A stretch of 64,000 nucleotides of DNA from a bacterium (GTDB lineage Bacteria; Arandabacterota; Arandabacteria; Arandabacterales; Arandabacteraceae). The translations under genes and the position numbers were made by a program. Under the pieces are notes generated by a model. It was not told the DNA's origin and ran no database searches. It saw only the letters and a list, made by a program, of their open reading frames with translations. The stretch lies in NCBI GenBank assembly GCA_029933125.1, contig JAOZOU010000006.1, forward strand, positions 62,001-126,000, read 5' to 3'. Positions 40,077 through 49,888 of this stretch are shown here, in pieces (the stretch's first letter is position 1; the number at the start of each line of letters is the position of its first letter).

Positions 40077-40089
40077 TCTTTGGGTAGCT
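40060..40089 (+). repeat. Perfect 15-bp tandem duplication (AATCTTTGGGTAGCT x2)
   Basis: Read directly: CGA-AATCTTTGGGTAGCT-AATCTTTGGGTAGCT-ATAAGCGG. Confidence 0.97.
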
Positions 40090-40637
40090 ATAAGCGGATA
40101 GTCCCCTTCCTGATTTTGTGGGTGATCCTTGTTTCCGCAAACAATGCGACCAGAGTCATGCTCACACCTCATATGATCCTCACAGGTTTTGGCGAAACGG
40201 TTGGGTCCTTATCGATCCAGAGACACCTCTACTTAATACAGACGCATCAGTTTTCAGTTTCACGACATATTGTTTTGATGATGTTTGTTCTCCTCATTGG
40301 TGGTTTGCCGATTGTTGTTTTGGGCAGCGGTGGAGGTTTCCGCAGTGTCACCAAACGCTACCTTGCTTTTATTGCTTCTCGTGCTGGGGAATATCTCAGG
40401 CTCATCTTAGTGCTATGTGGCTACACAAGCATATCCATCATTCTTTATTCTTTCATTAGTTTTGAGGTTGGCTCTTTAGGTGCTAGGGCAACCGTTCTCG
40501 ATATCCTAGCAACTGGTCTATGGATTCTTACCGGTGTAGTCGCGTTCGTAGCGATACACAAGTTCTTTATCGATCATGAAGGCGAGTGGGCAACGCCTCG
40601 AGAGGATACACCCTCAGACGCTATCGAGTCAGGATAG
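40080..40637 (+). CDS. C-terminal part of the same split membrane protein
   Basis: In frame with 39297 ORF; hydrophobic segments; no convincing own start (TTG inside the repeat). Confidence 0.5.
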   Translation: MGSYKRIVPFLILWVILVSANNATRVMLTPHMILTGFGETVGSLSIQRHLYLIQTHQFSVSRHIVLMMFVLLIGGLPIVVLGSGGGFRSVTKRYLAFIASRAGEYLRLILVLCGYTSISIILYSFISFEVGSLGARATVLDILATGLWILTGVVAFVAIHKFFIDHEGEWATPREDTPSDAIESG

Positions 40638-40642
40638 ACGAT

Positions 40643-42445
40643 TCATGCTTGTGTGAACCTCAGGAACGTCTCGACATCTTCTAAGGCGTTCTCTACAGCT
40701 TCTGTCCAGAATCTCTCGCTGGAAATGTCAGCACCCAGATGCTTCTTTGCGAGATCCTCACATGTCATTGATCCAGTGTCATAAAGTAGGTCACGGTAAG
40801 CGCTGGCGAATTGCTTGCCTCTGTTTTTAGCAAGGCGATATATAGCTCCGGCAAATAGATGACCAAAGGTGTAAGGGAAATTGTAGAAGGGTACGCTGGT
40901 CTCGGAGAAGTGGAGTTTTGATGCCCAGAAAAGTGGGTGATAGCCGTCATCGGCGAGTATCTCGCCGTAAGCCTCCCTCTGCGCCTCAACCATGAGATCG
41001 TTGAGATTATCGATGGATAGCGGCCCCTTTTTGCGAGCCTCATAGAACTTGGTTTCAAAGAGATAGCGACAACGGATGTTGCAGAACATCTGAAGATGTT
41101 CCTGGAGCTTCTTATCCAGCAACGGGAGTTTGTCGTCAGATGAGGTCACAGATTGAAGTGCAGCATCAGTCACAAGCATCTCATTGAAGGTGGAGGCGGT
41201 CTCAGCGAGAGTCATTGGGTACTTACGAGCGTAATAGTCGCGATCGCGCAGAACCCAGCTATGGTAAGCATGCCCAAGTTCATGAGCGAGCGTCATCATC
41301 TCATTGTAGTTACCCGAATAGGTCATGAAGATGCGGGCTTCCTTAGTTAAAGGAAAACTTGTACAAAAGCCTCCGGGGACCTTCCCTGGACGATCCTCCG
41401 CCTCGATCCACCGCTTCTCGATTGCCATCTTCGAGAACTCGCCCATCTCGGGAGAGAATGAACCCAGATGTTCAACAATGAATCTGGCAGCCTCTGGGTA
41501 GGCGTATTTCTTCTCACTGGTCCCAATTGGTGCAAGTTGATCGTACCAGCGGAAGGAATCTATCCCAACAAGTCGCTTCTTGGCTTCGACATAGCGCGCC
41601 ATTGCCTCTCTTACGCTTGCGACAGCATTCCACATGGCATTGATTGTCTCTGGCTTGACCCTTGCCATGAGGAAGGCTTCAAAAGTAGGTGAATCCCACT
41701 TGCGTGCCTTGTAAAGACTAAGCCTGAAGCCTGCAAGAGCGTTTAACTCGATTGCAACAAGGTCCTGTATGGAACGCCATGCGTTTTCAAACTTCTCAAA
41801 GGCGGCTTGGCGTATCTCACGCTGAGGGGCAGCCATCTTGTTAGCGAGCTGACCAATAGAGACAAGCGACTTCTTACCATCCTCAATCCATTCTACACGA
41901 AGATCACCAGCAATCTTTGTGTAGAGGCGATTCCAGGCGTGATAGCCATTGACAGCAAGTTCAGTTGCCAGGCGCTCAAGTTTGGGCTCCATCTTGAGTC
42001 GGGCATTGCGCCGTCTCTCATTCCAGAAAAAAGCCATTCCAGCAAGCTGGGGCTCTGCCATGAAGCGATCCCAGTCATCATGAGAGACGTTGACGGCCAT
42101 CTCCTCAAGATCTGTCTTTATCTGCTCAAGGCGGGCATGGAGTACAGCGTTTTCCTCGACAAGGATTCTTGCTCGCTCATCGCTTATATCTTGTGACGCA
42201 AGACAATAGGCAAAGCTTGTTGCCTGGTGAAGGCGCATCTCGACATCCTGAACGAGGCGGAAGATCTCCAGCCAGGTTTGATAGGTGGTTGAATCAAGCT
42301 TGCGCGGCAACTGTGAAGATTGCCTCTCCACAAGCTCTATATCTGAAACAATCTTTGAGCGAAACTCGGCGAATTCACTCGACGATGATCCTCCAGGAAA
42401 GATGGATTCGAGATCCCACCTCGGACTTTTCTCAGGAATGGCCAT
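40643..42445 (-). CDS. M3-family oligoendopeptidase (PepF-like)
   Basis: MTLAHELGHAYHSWVLRDRDYYARKYPMTLAETASTFNE; start trimmed from 42484. Confidence 0.93.
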   Translation of the reverse strand: MAIPEKSPRWDLESIFPGGSSSSEFAEFRSKIVSDIELVERQSSQLPRKLDSTTYQTWLEIFRLVQDVEMRLHQATSFAYCLASQDISDERARILVEENAVLHARLEQIKTDLEEMAVNVSHDDWDRFMAEPQLAGMAFFWNERRRNARLKMEPKLERLATELAVNGYHAWNRLYTKIAGDLRVEWIEDGKKSLVSIGQLANKMAAPQREIRQAAFEKFENAWRSIQDLVAIELNALAGFRLSLYKARKWDSPTFEAFLMARVKPETINAMWNAVASVREAMARYVEAKKRLVGIDSFRWYDQLAPIGTSEKKYAYPEAARFIVEHLGSFSPEMGEFSKMAIEKRWIEAEDRPGKVPGGFCTSFPLTKEARIFMTYSGNYNEMMTLAHELGHAYHSWVLRDRDYYARKYPMTLAETASTFNEMLVTDAALQSVTSSDDKLPLLDKKLQEHLQMFCNIRCRYLFETKFYEARKKGPLSIDNLNDLMVEAQREAYGEILADDGYHPLFWASKLHFSETSVPFYNFPYTFGHLFAGAIYRLAKNRGKQFASAYRDLLYDTGSMTCEDLAKKHLGADISSERFWTEAVENALEDVETFLRFTQA

Positions 42446-42587
42446 TGGCGCACCTCCACCTTTGAACTTATTGTGTTGAAGCATAGCCTAAGGTGAGTCC
42501 GATTTCAAGCGATTGCTGAAATCTGGATGGAGTTTTAGAAAGGAGACTCTGGTGGATTGCTAAAGGCACAGGCAAGCATGGTCGGGG

Positions 42588-44252
42588 CTATAGAACATCG
42601 ACGAGGCGTTTCACTGTCTTGTTGCTATTGCCTCCAAGGTTAAAGCGAAGTACGCGGCGCGACCTTTCTTTGAGGGCAAGATAGTCCCCTATGGCCTGTG
42701 CACGGATCAGGTCGCCAAAGGTCATGCCTCGATCCGGGATAGGAATGTCCTGGCTTGGCTCGTCAACAAGCTGGACAAAAATGCCATTGTCAGGTCCACC
42801 TTTATGTAGCTGGCCAGTCGAGTGAAGGAAGCGAGGCCCAAAACCAAAGGTTGTCGCAAGCCTGAACTTCTTCCTCACCCTTTTCCGTAACTCCGCGATG
42901 GCTTCGTGGATTGCTTGACTCTGAGCAAGGTATGCCTGAATCGCGAAGTAATCCCCAGCCCTGGAAGAAGCTAGCAAATGGTTTGCTGCCTCTTTCACTT
43001 TGGTGTCATCAGCGGTAGCAAGGTTGATCTCATCATCGACCTTTGCCTCTCCAAGTCCGCCTTCAATGACCTTCTTGGCAAAAGCCTTTGCCAGCTGAAC
43101 ATCAGGCTGATCGAAGGCATTGACCCCCAAAGCCGAGCAAGCTGCAGCAATCGCAAATTCCCACACAAACATATGCCCACCAATATCCTGCTCATCTCCC
43201 AATGAGAAATGGCATGTTGGGAATCCCCTGCCTGCAAGTTCTTCAATATGCCTGAAAATCATTTCAGATTCATGCGTGTCGCTTCCATCTGTAATTGTGA
43301 CAAAGAATCTGTCGTTTGCATACTCGTCTGGTTGCCCTGGGGGCTCATTGGTTACCGGGACAATTCCTTTGCCATCCTTTCCTGTGCTCTCAGCAATTAG
43401 CTGTTCTATCCAATCAGGGAACATTTTGAGCTTCTGGCTGGTGATGAAAGTGACCTTATCTACGCCACCGAGTGCGAGCTCGCCAAGAACAGCACCCAGA
43501 TGAAGTCCTGGATTGTCCTTGCCGCTGGAGTCTGCTTTGCAGAGGGTGGCAATCCTTGAAGCCCTCTCGAGGACGGCTTTGACATCTGCGCCAGCGAGGG
43601 CTGCTGGCACGAGCCCAAAGTGGGAAAGCGCTGAATAACGTCCGCCAACATCTGACCGGGCAAGGAATATTCTGCCAAAGCCAAGATTATTTGCAGTTTC
43701 ATGAAGAGGAGTACCTCGATCGGTAATCGCAACAAAATGCTTTTGGTGATCAGGAATCTCGTGGCTCGCCCTTTCAAAAAAGTAGTGCAAGAGCGAAATT
43801 GTCTCCTGAGTCGTGCCAGACTTGCTTGCGACGATGAATATGGTGCGAGCGTAGTCAAGCGTGCTGTCAATGCGCCTTATCTCATCTGGATGAGTGCTGT
43901 CCAGGACTGTAAGCTTTGGCCACCCCTTAACCTCGCCAAATACTGAGTGAAAAACCTGTGGCGCAAGACTTGAACCTCCCATTCCAAGGAGGACAACATG
44001 TTGCATTCCTTCATGCAATGAGGATGCGGCAGCTTGAATATCCTCTATCTCTGACTTCATTTGTTCAGGAAGGTGAAGCCAGCCCAGGCGATCGGTGATT
44101 TCAGGCTTGGGATGAGGTGACCAGACTTTGAAATCCTTAGACCAGATCCTCCTGGTCAACTCTTGCGTCCGCCAGATATCAAGCCTTCTTGAGATGGCTT
44201 GCTCGAAAGCTCCAAGCCTAAAAACAGCCAGCTGAGAAGGCTTATCATTCAT
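42588..44252 (-). CDS. pgi: Glucose-6-phosphate isomerase
   Basis: VVLLGMGGSSLAPQVF, FIVASKSGTTQET, ATTFGFGPRFLHSTGQLHKGGPDNGIFVQL. Confidence 0.9.
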   Translation of the reverse strand: MNDKPSQLAVFRLGAFEQAISRRLDIWRTQELTRRIWSKDFKVWSPHPKPEITDRLGWLHLPEQMKSEIEDIQAAASSLHEGMQHVVLLGMGGSSLAPQVFHSVFGEVKGWPKLTVLDSTHPDEIRRIDSTLDYARTIFIVASKSGTTQETISLLHYFFERASHEIPDHQKHFVAITDRGTPLHETANNLGFGRIFLARSDVGGRYSALSHFGLVPAALAGADVKAVLERASRIATLCKADSSGKDNPGLHLGAVLGELALGGVDKVTFITSQKLKMFPDWIEQLIAESTGKDGKGIVPVTNEPPGQPDEYANDRFFVTITDGSDTHESEMIFRHIEELAGRGFPTCHFSLGDEQDIGGHMFVWEFAIAAACSALGVNAFDQPDVQLAKAFAKKVIEGGLGEAKVDDEINLATADDTKVKEAANHLLASSRAGDYFAIQAYLAQSQAIHEAIAELRKRVRKKFRLATTFGFGPRFLHSTGQLHKGGPDNGIFVQLVDEPSQDIPIPDRGMTFGDLIRAQAIGDYLALKERSRRVLRFNLGGNSNKTVKRLVDVL

Positions 44253-44258
44253 GGCAAC

Positions 44259-44723
44259 CTACTTGCCCCCAGACTTTGCGTAGCGCGCTTCGATTGCTTT
44301 TACCTTATTTAGTCGGCGAACGTGCCGTTCCTCTTCGCTAAAGCGTGCTCCGAGAAATGAGCGAACAATCTCTTTTGCAAGTTCAACACCTATGATTCTT
44401 GCACCTAAGACAAGTACATTTATGTCATCATGCTCAACGCCCTGGTGAGCTGAATAGGTATCGTGACAGATGCCAGCCCTGATACCTGGAACTTTATTGG
44501 CTGCAACTGATGCACCGACACCACTTCCGCATATGACTATGCCCCGCTCGACATTTCCTCCCACAACGGCATCTGCAACCTTTTCAGCGTAGTCTGGATA
44601 GTCAACGGGATCGGTGCTATTGGTTCCCAGATCCATCACCTCGTAGCCAGTCTGCTTAAGGTATGCAATGAGTTGTTGTTTAAGCTCAAAGCCAGCATGG
44701 TCGCTTCCTATTGCAATTCGCAT
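44259..44723 (-). CDS. rpiB: Ribose-5-phosphate isomerase B
   Basis: [66 protein letters not shown]. Confidence 0.95.
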   Translation of the reverse strand: MRIAIGSDHAGFELKQQLIAYLKQTGYEVMDLGTNSTDPVDYPDYAEKVADAVVGGNVERGIVICGSGVGASVAANKVPGIRAGICHDTYSAHQGVEHDDINVLVLGARIIGVELAKEIVRSFLGARFSEEERHVRRLNKVKAIEARYAKSGGK

Positions 44724-44726
44724 AGC

Positions 44727-46712
44727 CTATCTCCTTAAAAGTTTCGAGACCCTTGAAATGATTTCACTGACATTAAAACCGAGCTTCTCGTAGACAATCC
44801 TTCCAGGAGCAGAGGCCCCAAAGCGATTCAAGCCGAGTGCATCTCCTCTTGGTGCAGTAAAGCGCTCCCAACCAAGTGTGATGCCTGCTTCAATTGATAA
44901 CTTGGGCACATGAGGGGGAAGTAAATCCTGCTGATAGCTTGGCGGTTGCTCGGCGAAAACTTCCCACGAAGGCATGGACACGACCCGGGCTGAGATCTTC
45001 TTCTGAGCGAGATTGCGACTCGCCTCAAGAGCAAGATGCACCTCAGAGCCAGTAGCAATGAGAATAATATCAGGCTTCCCGTCTGTATCACTGACCTCAT
45101 ACGCTCCTCGTCTTGCATCCTCCACCGGGTATCGCTTGGTATCAAGGACTGGGAGATTCTGGCGTGTGAGAATTAGAGCAACGGGGCCTTCACGCTGAAC
45201 TGCAATTTCCCAGCATACGGCAGCTTCGTTGGCATCTGCGGGTCTTAGGACGGTGAGTCCGGGTATGGCTCTCAGGCTCATGAGTTGCTCAACAGGCTGA
45301 TGGGTTGGCCCATCTTCACCAATTGCGATGCTATCATGGGAGAAGATGAAAATAGTGTGTGCCTTCTGCATAGCAGCCAATCTCAGAGCTGGTCGCATGT
45401 AATCTGAGAAGACAAGGAAAGTTGAACCATATGGAAGCAGACCACCATGCAGAGCCATTCCATTCAGAATTGCAGCCATTGCAAATTCCCTTACTCCGAA
45501 TCTCAGGTTGCGGCCGTTCGGACTTGCCCTGCTAAAATCTGGATAGTCCTTGAGCAGGGTTTTTGTTGAGGGTGCAAGATCGGCAGAGCCTCCGATAAGG
45601 TAGGGTAAGTGAATGGCGATTGCATTGAGTATTTTGCCTGAGGCTACGCGTGTGGCAATTGGACCATCAGCGGAAGCAAATCGGGGGATAGCTTCGCGCC
45701 AGCCTTTCGGAAGTATTCCGGAGATGATTTCGTCGAAGCGAGCCGAATTTTCGGGATATCTTTTCCTGTACCCTTCGAGTAGCCTCAGCCATTGTCCGTG
45801 AGCTTCTTTACCACGCATACAAGCTTTGGCGAAATGGGCTTTTGCTTCATCGGGCATATAGAAGGTAGGCTCCTCTGGCCAGCCGAGATTCCTCTTTGTC
45901 TCCCTTACAGCCTCTTGCCCAAGAGGAGCGCCGTGGGCATCTGCACTATCTTGCTTTGGGCTTCCATAGCCCAAGTGAGAGTGGATTATTAAGAGTGAAG
46001 GCTGGGCTGTCTTTTTGGCTTGGCTGATAGCCTTGTCAATTGCCTCAATATCGTTTGCATCCCTGACCTCAGCGACATACCAGTTGTAAGCTTCAAATCG
46101 TTCTCTAACGTTTTCAGTAAAGCATAGCTCGGTACTTCCCTCTATGGACACATCATTATCATCATAGAGACATATGAGCTTAGCAAGGCCAAGGGTTCCT
46201 GCAAGGGAAGCAGCTTCATGAGAGATCCCCTCCATAAGATCTCCATCTGAGACAAGAGCATAGGTGTAGTGATCTACTATTGGAAAACCAGGACGATTGA
46301 AGAGCGAACCAAGATAAGTTTCCGCAATGCTCATCCCAACAGCCATAGCAAAACCCTGACCGAGCGGACCAGTTGTGACTTCCACACCAGGTGTGAGCCC
46401 ATGCTCAGGGTGACCAGGTGTTCTGCTCCCCCACTGGCGAAAAGCTTTTAGATCCTCGAGGCCAAGATCGAAACCGAAGCAATGGAGCAGTGCATAGAGT
46501 AAGGCTGAGGCATGACCAGCCGAGAGGATGAAGCGATCGCGATTGAACCAGCTGGTCCCATCTGGATCGAATCTTAAGTGGCGATGCCAGAGTGTATATG
46601 CTGCAGGTGCGGCCCCTAAGGGCATACCGGGATGCCCTGAGTGTGCCTTCTCGATGGCATCGACCGCTAGAAATCTTAGGGTATTTACGCAAATCTCATC
46701 GATTCTTTTCAT
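44727..46712 (-). CDS. tkt: Transketolase
   Basis: KAHSGHPGMPLGAAPAAYTLWHRHLRFDP, TTGPLGQGFAMAVGMSIAE, HDSIAIGEDGPTHQPVEQLMSLRAIPGL. Confidence 0.96.
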   Translation of the reverse strand: MKRIDEICVNTLRFLAVDAIEKAHSGHPGMPLGAAPAAYTLWHRHLRFDPDGTSWFNRDRFILSAGHASALLYALLHCFGFDLGLEDLKAFRQWGSRTPGHPEHGLTPGVEVTTGPLGQGFAMAVGMSIAETYLGSLFNRPGFPIVDHYTYALVSDGDLMEGISHEAASLAGTLGLAKLICLYDDNDVSIEGSTELCFTENVRERFEAYNWYVAEVRDANDIEAIDKAISQAKKTAQPSLLIIHSHLGYGSPKQDSADAHGAPLGQEAVRETKRNLGWPEEPTFYMPDEAKAHFAKACMRGKEAHGQWLRLLEGYRKRYPENSARFDEIISGILPKGWREAIPRFASADGPIATRVASGKILNAIAIHLPYLIGGSADLAPSTKTLLKDYPDFSRASPNGRNLRFGVREFAMAAILNGMALHGGLLPYGSTFLVFSDYMRPALRLAAMQKAHTIFIFSHDSIAIGEDGPTHQPVEQLMSLRAIPGLTVLRPADANEAAVCWEIAVQREGPVALILTRQNLPVLDTKRYPVEDARRGAYEVSDTDGKPDIILIATGSEVHLALEASRNLAQKKISARVVSMPSWEVFAEQPPSYQQDLLPPHVPKLSIEAGITLGWERFTAPRGDALGLNRFGASAPGRIVYEKLGFNVSEIISRVSKLLRR

Positions 46713-46793
46713 ATCTATTCCGTCGATTTGTCAAACTACCACAAAGGGATTATGACCTGCAAGTGCTGAGAGCAATGCTGCTAAAGCCGATCG

Positions 46794-47330
46794 TCAAGTC
46801 GAAAGAATCATTGCGACTGCGAGGAAAATCAGAACGATACCGCCAGCTGCTTCTGTGAAATTGATATATCTTGCAAGCAGAAGCCCTGCAGCAAAACCTA
46901 TAAGACTCAGCAGGAGAGCAACACTGCCAATGATCAAAACAACGGTTAAAGAGAAGATACCTGCAAAACCCATGGCAATTCCAATCCCAAGAGCGTCGAG
47001 ACTCACGGCAAGCGATGCTGCAACTATGGTAACAATGCCATAGGTTGACAAGCTTCTATTGCTTGATCGTTGAGCCTTACCTATCATTGTAACCCCGATG
47101 AAAGCAAGGATCAGGGGTGAGACCAATTGGAGCCTGTTTCCGATCTGGCTGACAAGGAAGCTCCCACCGAGCATACCACCGAGAGCCATGGATGACTGGA
47201 AGATACCAAACAGGGTAGAGGTTAAGAAGACAACCGAGCGACCCGGCTTTGTTGATGCCATTATAGCTGCAACGCTCATACAATCAATTCCTAGTACACC
47301 TGCTACTGAAAGACTCTGCCAGAATGTCAC
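46794..47330 (-). CDS. MntP/YtaF-like (DUF204) membrane protein
   Basis: Two-fold repeat with DCMSVA.. and SLDALGIGIAMGFAG motifs, six hydrophobic segments. Confidence 0.75.
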   Translation of the reverse strand: MTFWQSLSVAGVLGIDCMSVAAIMASTKPGRSVVFLTSTLFGIFQSSMALGGMLGGSFLVSQIGNRLQLVSPLILAFIGVTMIGKAQRSSNRSLSTYGIVTIVAASLAVSLDALGIGIAMGFAGIFSLTVVLIIGSVALLLSLIGFAAGLLLARYINFTEAAGGIVLIFLAVAMILST

Positions 47331-47461
47331 ATTTTTACCTCAAGGTCAAAGATAGGGTAAGACTAAACCACGAAGAAGATTTCTTCAAGTCAAGGGCACA
47401 GGCGCAGCCAGATAGAAAACTGCGAGAGAAAACAGCTTGACAAGATGGGATAAAGATAGTA

Positions 47462-47484
47462 ATGATAATAGTAATCATTATCAT
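47462..47484. promoter_or_regulatory. Candidate Fur/PerR box between mntP-like and fur-family genes
   Basis: ATGATAAT-N7-ATTATCAT inverted repeat, 22 bp upstream of the fur-family start. Confidence 0.65.
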
Positions 47485-47506
47485 AAATCGAAGGCAAGGT
47501 TGACCC

Positions 47507-47911
47507 ATGAGAATGAAAATTACTAAAGCTCGCAGACTTATCCTTGAGGAGTTAAGGAAATGTCGGTCACATCCCACAGCTGATGAGCTCTTCAGGCGTC
47601 TCAGGTTGCAGCTTCCTCGAGTAAGCCTTGCAACAATCTATAGAAATCTTGAGTTGCTTGAGAGAAGAGGACTTATAAGAAGACTGGATCTTGGCTCTGG
47701 TCGAAGGCACTATGATGGCAATATTGCAGACCATGCCCACATTCGGTGTATAGAGTGTGGAGCTGTTGCTGATATTTGCTCGCCCGGGAGGAGGTGGTGG
47801 CACGAAATCCAGCAAGAGAGCGGGTACAGTCTCATAGGCAGCCAAATTGAGGTAATCGGACTGTGTCCGAGATGTCTGAAGAGGAAAAAGGGGAATGAAA
47901 GGAGGAGGTAG
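47507..47911 (+). CDS. Fur-family regulator (PerR-like)
   Basis: TKARRLILEELRKCRSHPTADELFRRLRLQLPRVSLATIYRNLELLERRGLIRRLDLGSGRRHYDGN..HAHIRCIECGAVADI. Confidence 0.92.
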   Translation: MRMKITKARRLILEELRKCRSHPTADELFRRLRLQLPRVSLATIYRNLELLERRGLIRRLDLGSGRRHYDGNIADHAHIRCIECGAVADICSPGRRWWHEIQQESGYSLIGSQIEVIGLCPRCLKRKKGNERRR

Positions 47912-47914
47912 TCA

Positions 47915-48496
47915 ATGGGAAGCGGAAAACTAAAAGGTACACAGACTGAAAAGAATCTTCTAACAGCCTTCGCTGGTGAATCCCAAGCGCGTAATCGTTA
48001 TACTTATTTTGCGAGTCAGGCACGCAAGGAAGGCTTCATGCAGATAAGCGCTATTTTCGAGGAAACCGCAAACCAGGAGAAAGAGCATGCGAAGCGGCTT
48101 TTTAAGTTCCTCGAGGGCGGAGAAGCCAAAGTTGAAGCCTCTTTTCCAGCGGGTGTAATTGGTAACACTCTTGAGAATCTTAAGGCTGCAGCCGCAGGTG
48201 AGCACTATGAACAGACCGAGATGTATCCTGGCTTTGCAAAGGTTGCATCCGAGGAAGGTTTTGATGAGATAGCAAAGGTTTTCACCAATATTGCAGTTGC
48301 GGAGCGATTTCATGAGAAGAGATACTTAGGCCTTGCAAGCAACATCGAAAAGGGGATTGTATTTAAGCGCGCGGATAAGGTCGTCTGGCGCTGTCGCAAT
48401 TGCGGCTACATACACGAGGGCACAGAGGCTCCAGATAAGTGTCCGGCCTGTGCTCATCCCCAAGCCTATTTTGAACTGGTATGTGAGAACTGGTAG
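47915..48496 (+). CDS. rbr: Rubrerythrin
   Basis: [50 protein letters not shown]-terminal [23 protein letters not shown] rubredoxin domain. Confidence 0.97.
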   Translation: MGSGKLKGTQTEKNLLTAFAGESQARNRYTYFASQARKEGFMQISAIFEETANQEKEHAKRLFKFLEGGEAKVEASFPAGVIGNTLENLKAAAAGEHYEQTEMYPGFAKVASEEGFDEIAKVFTNIAVAERFHEKRYLGLASNIEKGIVFKRADKVVWRCRNCGYIHEGTEAPDKCPACAHPQAYFELVCENW

Positions 48497-48506
48497 GGAA
48501 AGGGGG

Positions 48507-48887
48507 GTGACTTTGACACAGAGACTCCAGGTTTACAAATGTGAAATCTGTGGCAACATTGTCGAGGTTCTCCATGAGGGGCAGGGTCAGCTCGTTTGTT
48601 GTGGCCAGCCGATGAAGCTCATGGAGGAAAATACCGTTGATGCAGCGAAGGAAAAGCATGTGCCTGTTGTTGAGAAAACTGCTGAAGGGATATTGGTAAA
48701 GGTCGGAAGCGTTGCACATCCCATGGAAGAGAAGCATTACATCGAGTGGGTCCAGGTTTTCGCTGGCCCAAATGCCTATAGGATTTTCCTCAATCCTGGT
48801 GGTAGGCCAGAGGGTATCTTTAAGGCGGACATTGGGGAAGTCACTGCACGCGAATACTGTAATTTGCACGGCTTGTGGAGGTCATGA
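48507..48887 (+). CDS. dfx: Desulfoferrodoxin (superoxide reductase)
   Basis: [53 protein letters not shown]; start trimmed from 48333. Confidence 0.95.
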   Translation: MTLTQRLQVYKCEICGNIVEVLHEGQGQLVCCGQPMKLMEENTVDAAKEKHVPVVEKTAEGILVKVGSVAHPMEEKHYIEWVQVFAGPNAYRIFLNPGGRPEGIFKADIGEVTAREYCNLHGLWRS

Positions 48888-48899
48888 CTTTAAGCGGAT

Positions 48900-48935
48900 G
48901 GGGCCTGGGAGGATTTTCCTTCCTGCCCCTTCTTT
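48900..48935. terminator. Possible terminator hairpin after dfx
   Basis: GGGGC-CTGGGAGG-ATTTT-CCTTCCT-GCCCC followed by TTCTTT; stem has mismatches. Confidence 0.35.
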
Positions 48936-49034
48936 GGCGCTACCAGCTGGTCCGAACTCACTCCGCTATGTAGTGATATTGGCTCTCACCGAGGCGAAGT
49001 CACCGCACCCCTTGAGTCAATTTCCAAGGGGTTG

Positions 49035-49682
49035 CTAGCTCCAGAAGGTAGCCAATTGTGCCACTGCGAGGTGGCCATAGTTGGCGATATTTTGTAGACC
49101 GGCTTTTAGGAAGACCAGTCCAGCCGAGAATTCTCCCTGCGCAAACATAAATAGGAAGCCAAAGGTCACGATTCCAGCAAACGAACAGAAGATGAGTGAG
49201 AAGACAAGACCATAGCGCCTTACGTCTGCTTCACGTGGTGAGAATTCCGATATATTGGTGACAACATGATAGCCTGTTGTGAAACCAAGCAGCGGGAAGA
49301 AATACGGGTGTGCTTGAGGCTTTACAAGCGGATAAATGGCTATCAACACAAAGGCGAAGGTTGGGAAATAGTAGGGTGCAAGCCCATCTATGAAATTACC
49401 TCTGTCGCATGATACATGGCCTCTGAATCTTGATGCATAAAAGGAATGGGGTCGCTGAAACATGAGAATGCTAAAGATAAGGTGCGTGAGCTCGTGCTCA
49501 AAGATGCTGAAAAAGCTTAGGCGATGTCGCAGCGCAAGCCAGGTCACAAGTCCTGCTGCAAATCCTATTGACCAAAGTTGTAATGTTGGTGACCGCCACT
49601 GTGCAACTCTCACGAGGCCAATTAACGAAGTTCCATATCCCAGGGCGCCGATTGCAGATATTATGCCTATCAGGGTTTTCAT
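49035..49682 (-). CDS. M50-like membrane metallopeptidase family protein
   Basis: FEHELTHLIF (HExxH in a hydrophobic segment), GNFIDGLAPYYFPTF. Confidence 0.7.
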   Translation of the reverse strand: MKTLIGIISAIGALGYGTSLIGLVRVAQWRSPTLQLWSIGFAAGLVTWLALRHRLSFFSIFEHELTHLIFSILMFQRPHSFYASRFRGHVSCDRGNFIDGLAPYYFPTFAFVLIAIYPLVKPQAHPYFFPLLGFTTGYHVVTNISEFSPREADVRRYGLVFSLIFCSFAGIVTFGFLFMFAQGEFSAGLVFLKAGLQNIANYGHLAVAQLATFWS

Positions 49683-49888
49683 GGTTAAATATCATAAGCA
49701 CTGATCACAGTTTTCTTCCAGTTTGATTTTTGCCAGGGCTCAAATCATATTGCATGAGCCACCCGGCCGGGGTAGTATGAGAATACAAAGTCGAGGTTGC
49801 TTAAATGCGTGAAGGGAGCTCGAGGCAAGATAAGTGTAGATCAATACACGATCGGTAAAGCAAAGGTAGAGGAACCTGGAGGTAAAGC

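Noticed and set aside
49700-49888. TPP riboswitch upstream of thi4
   Set aside because: Could not find the conserved CUGAGA or the ACCUGAUCUGGAUAAUGCCAGCG-like core.
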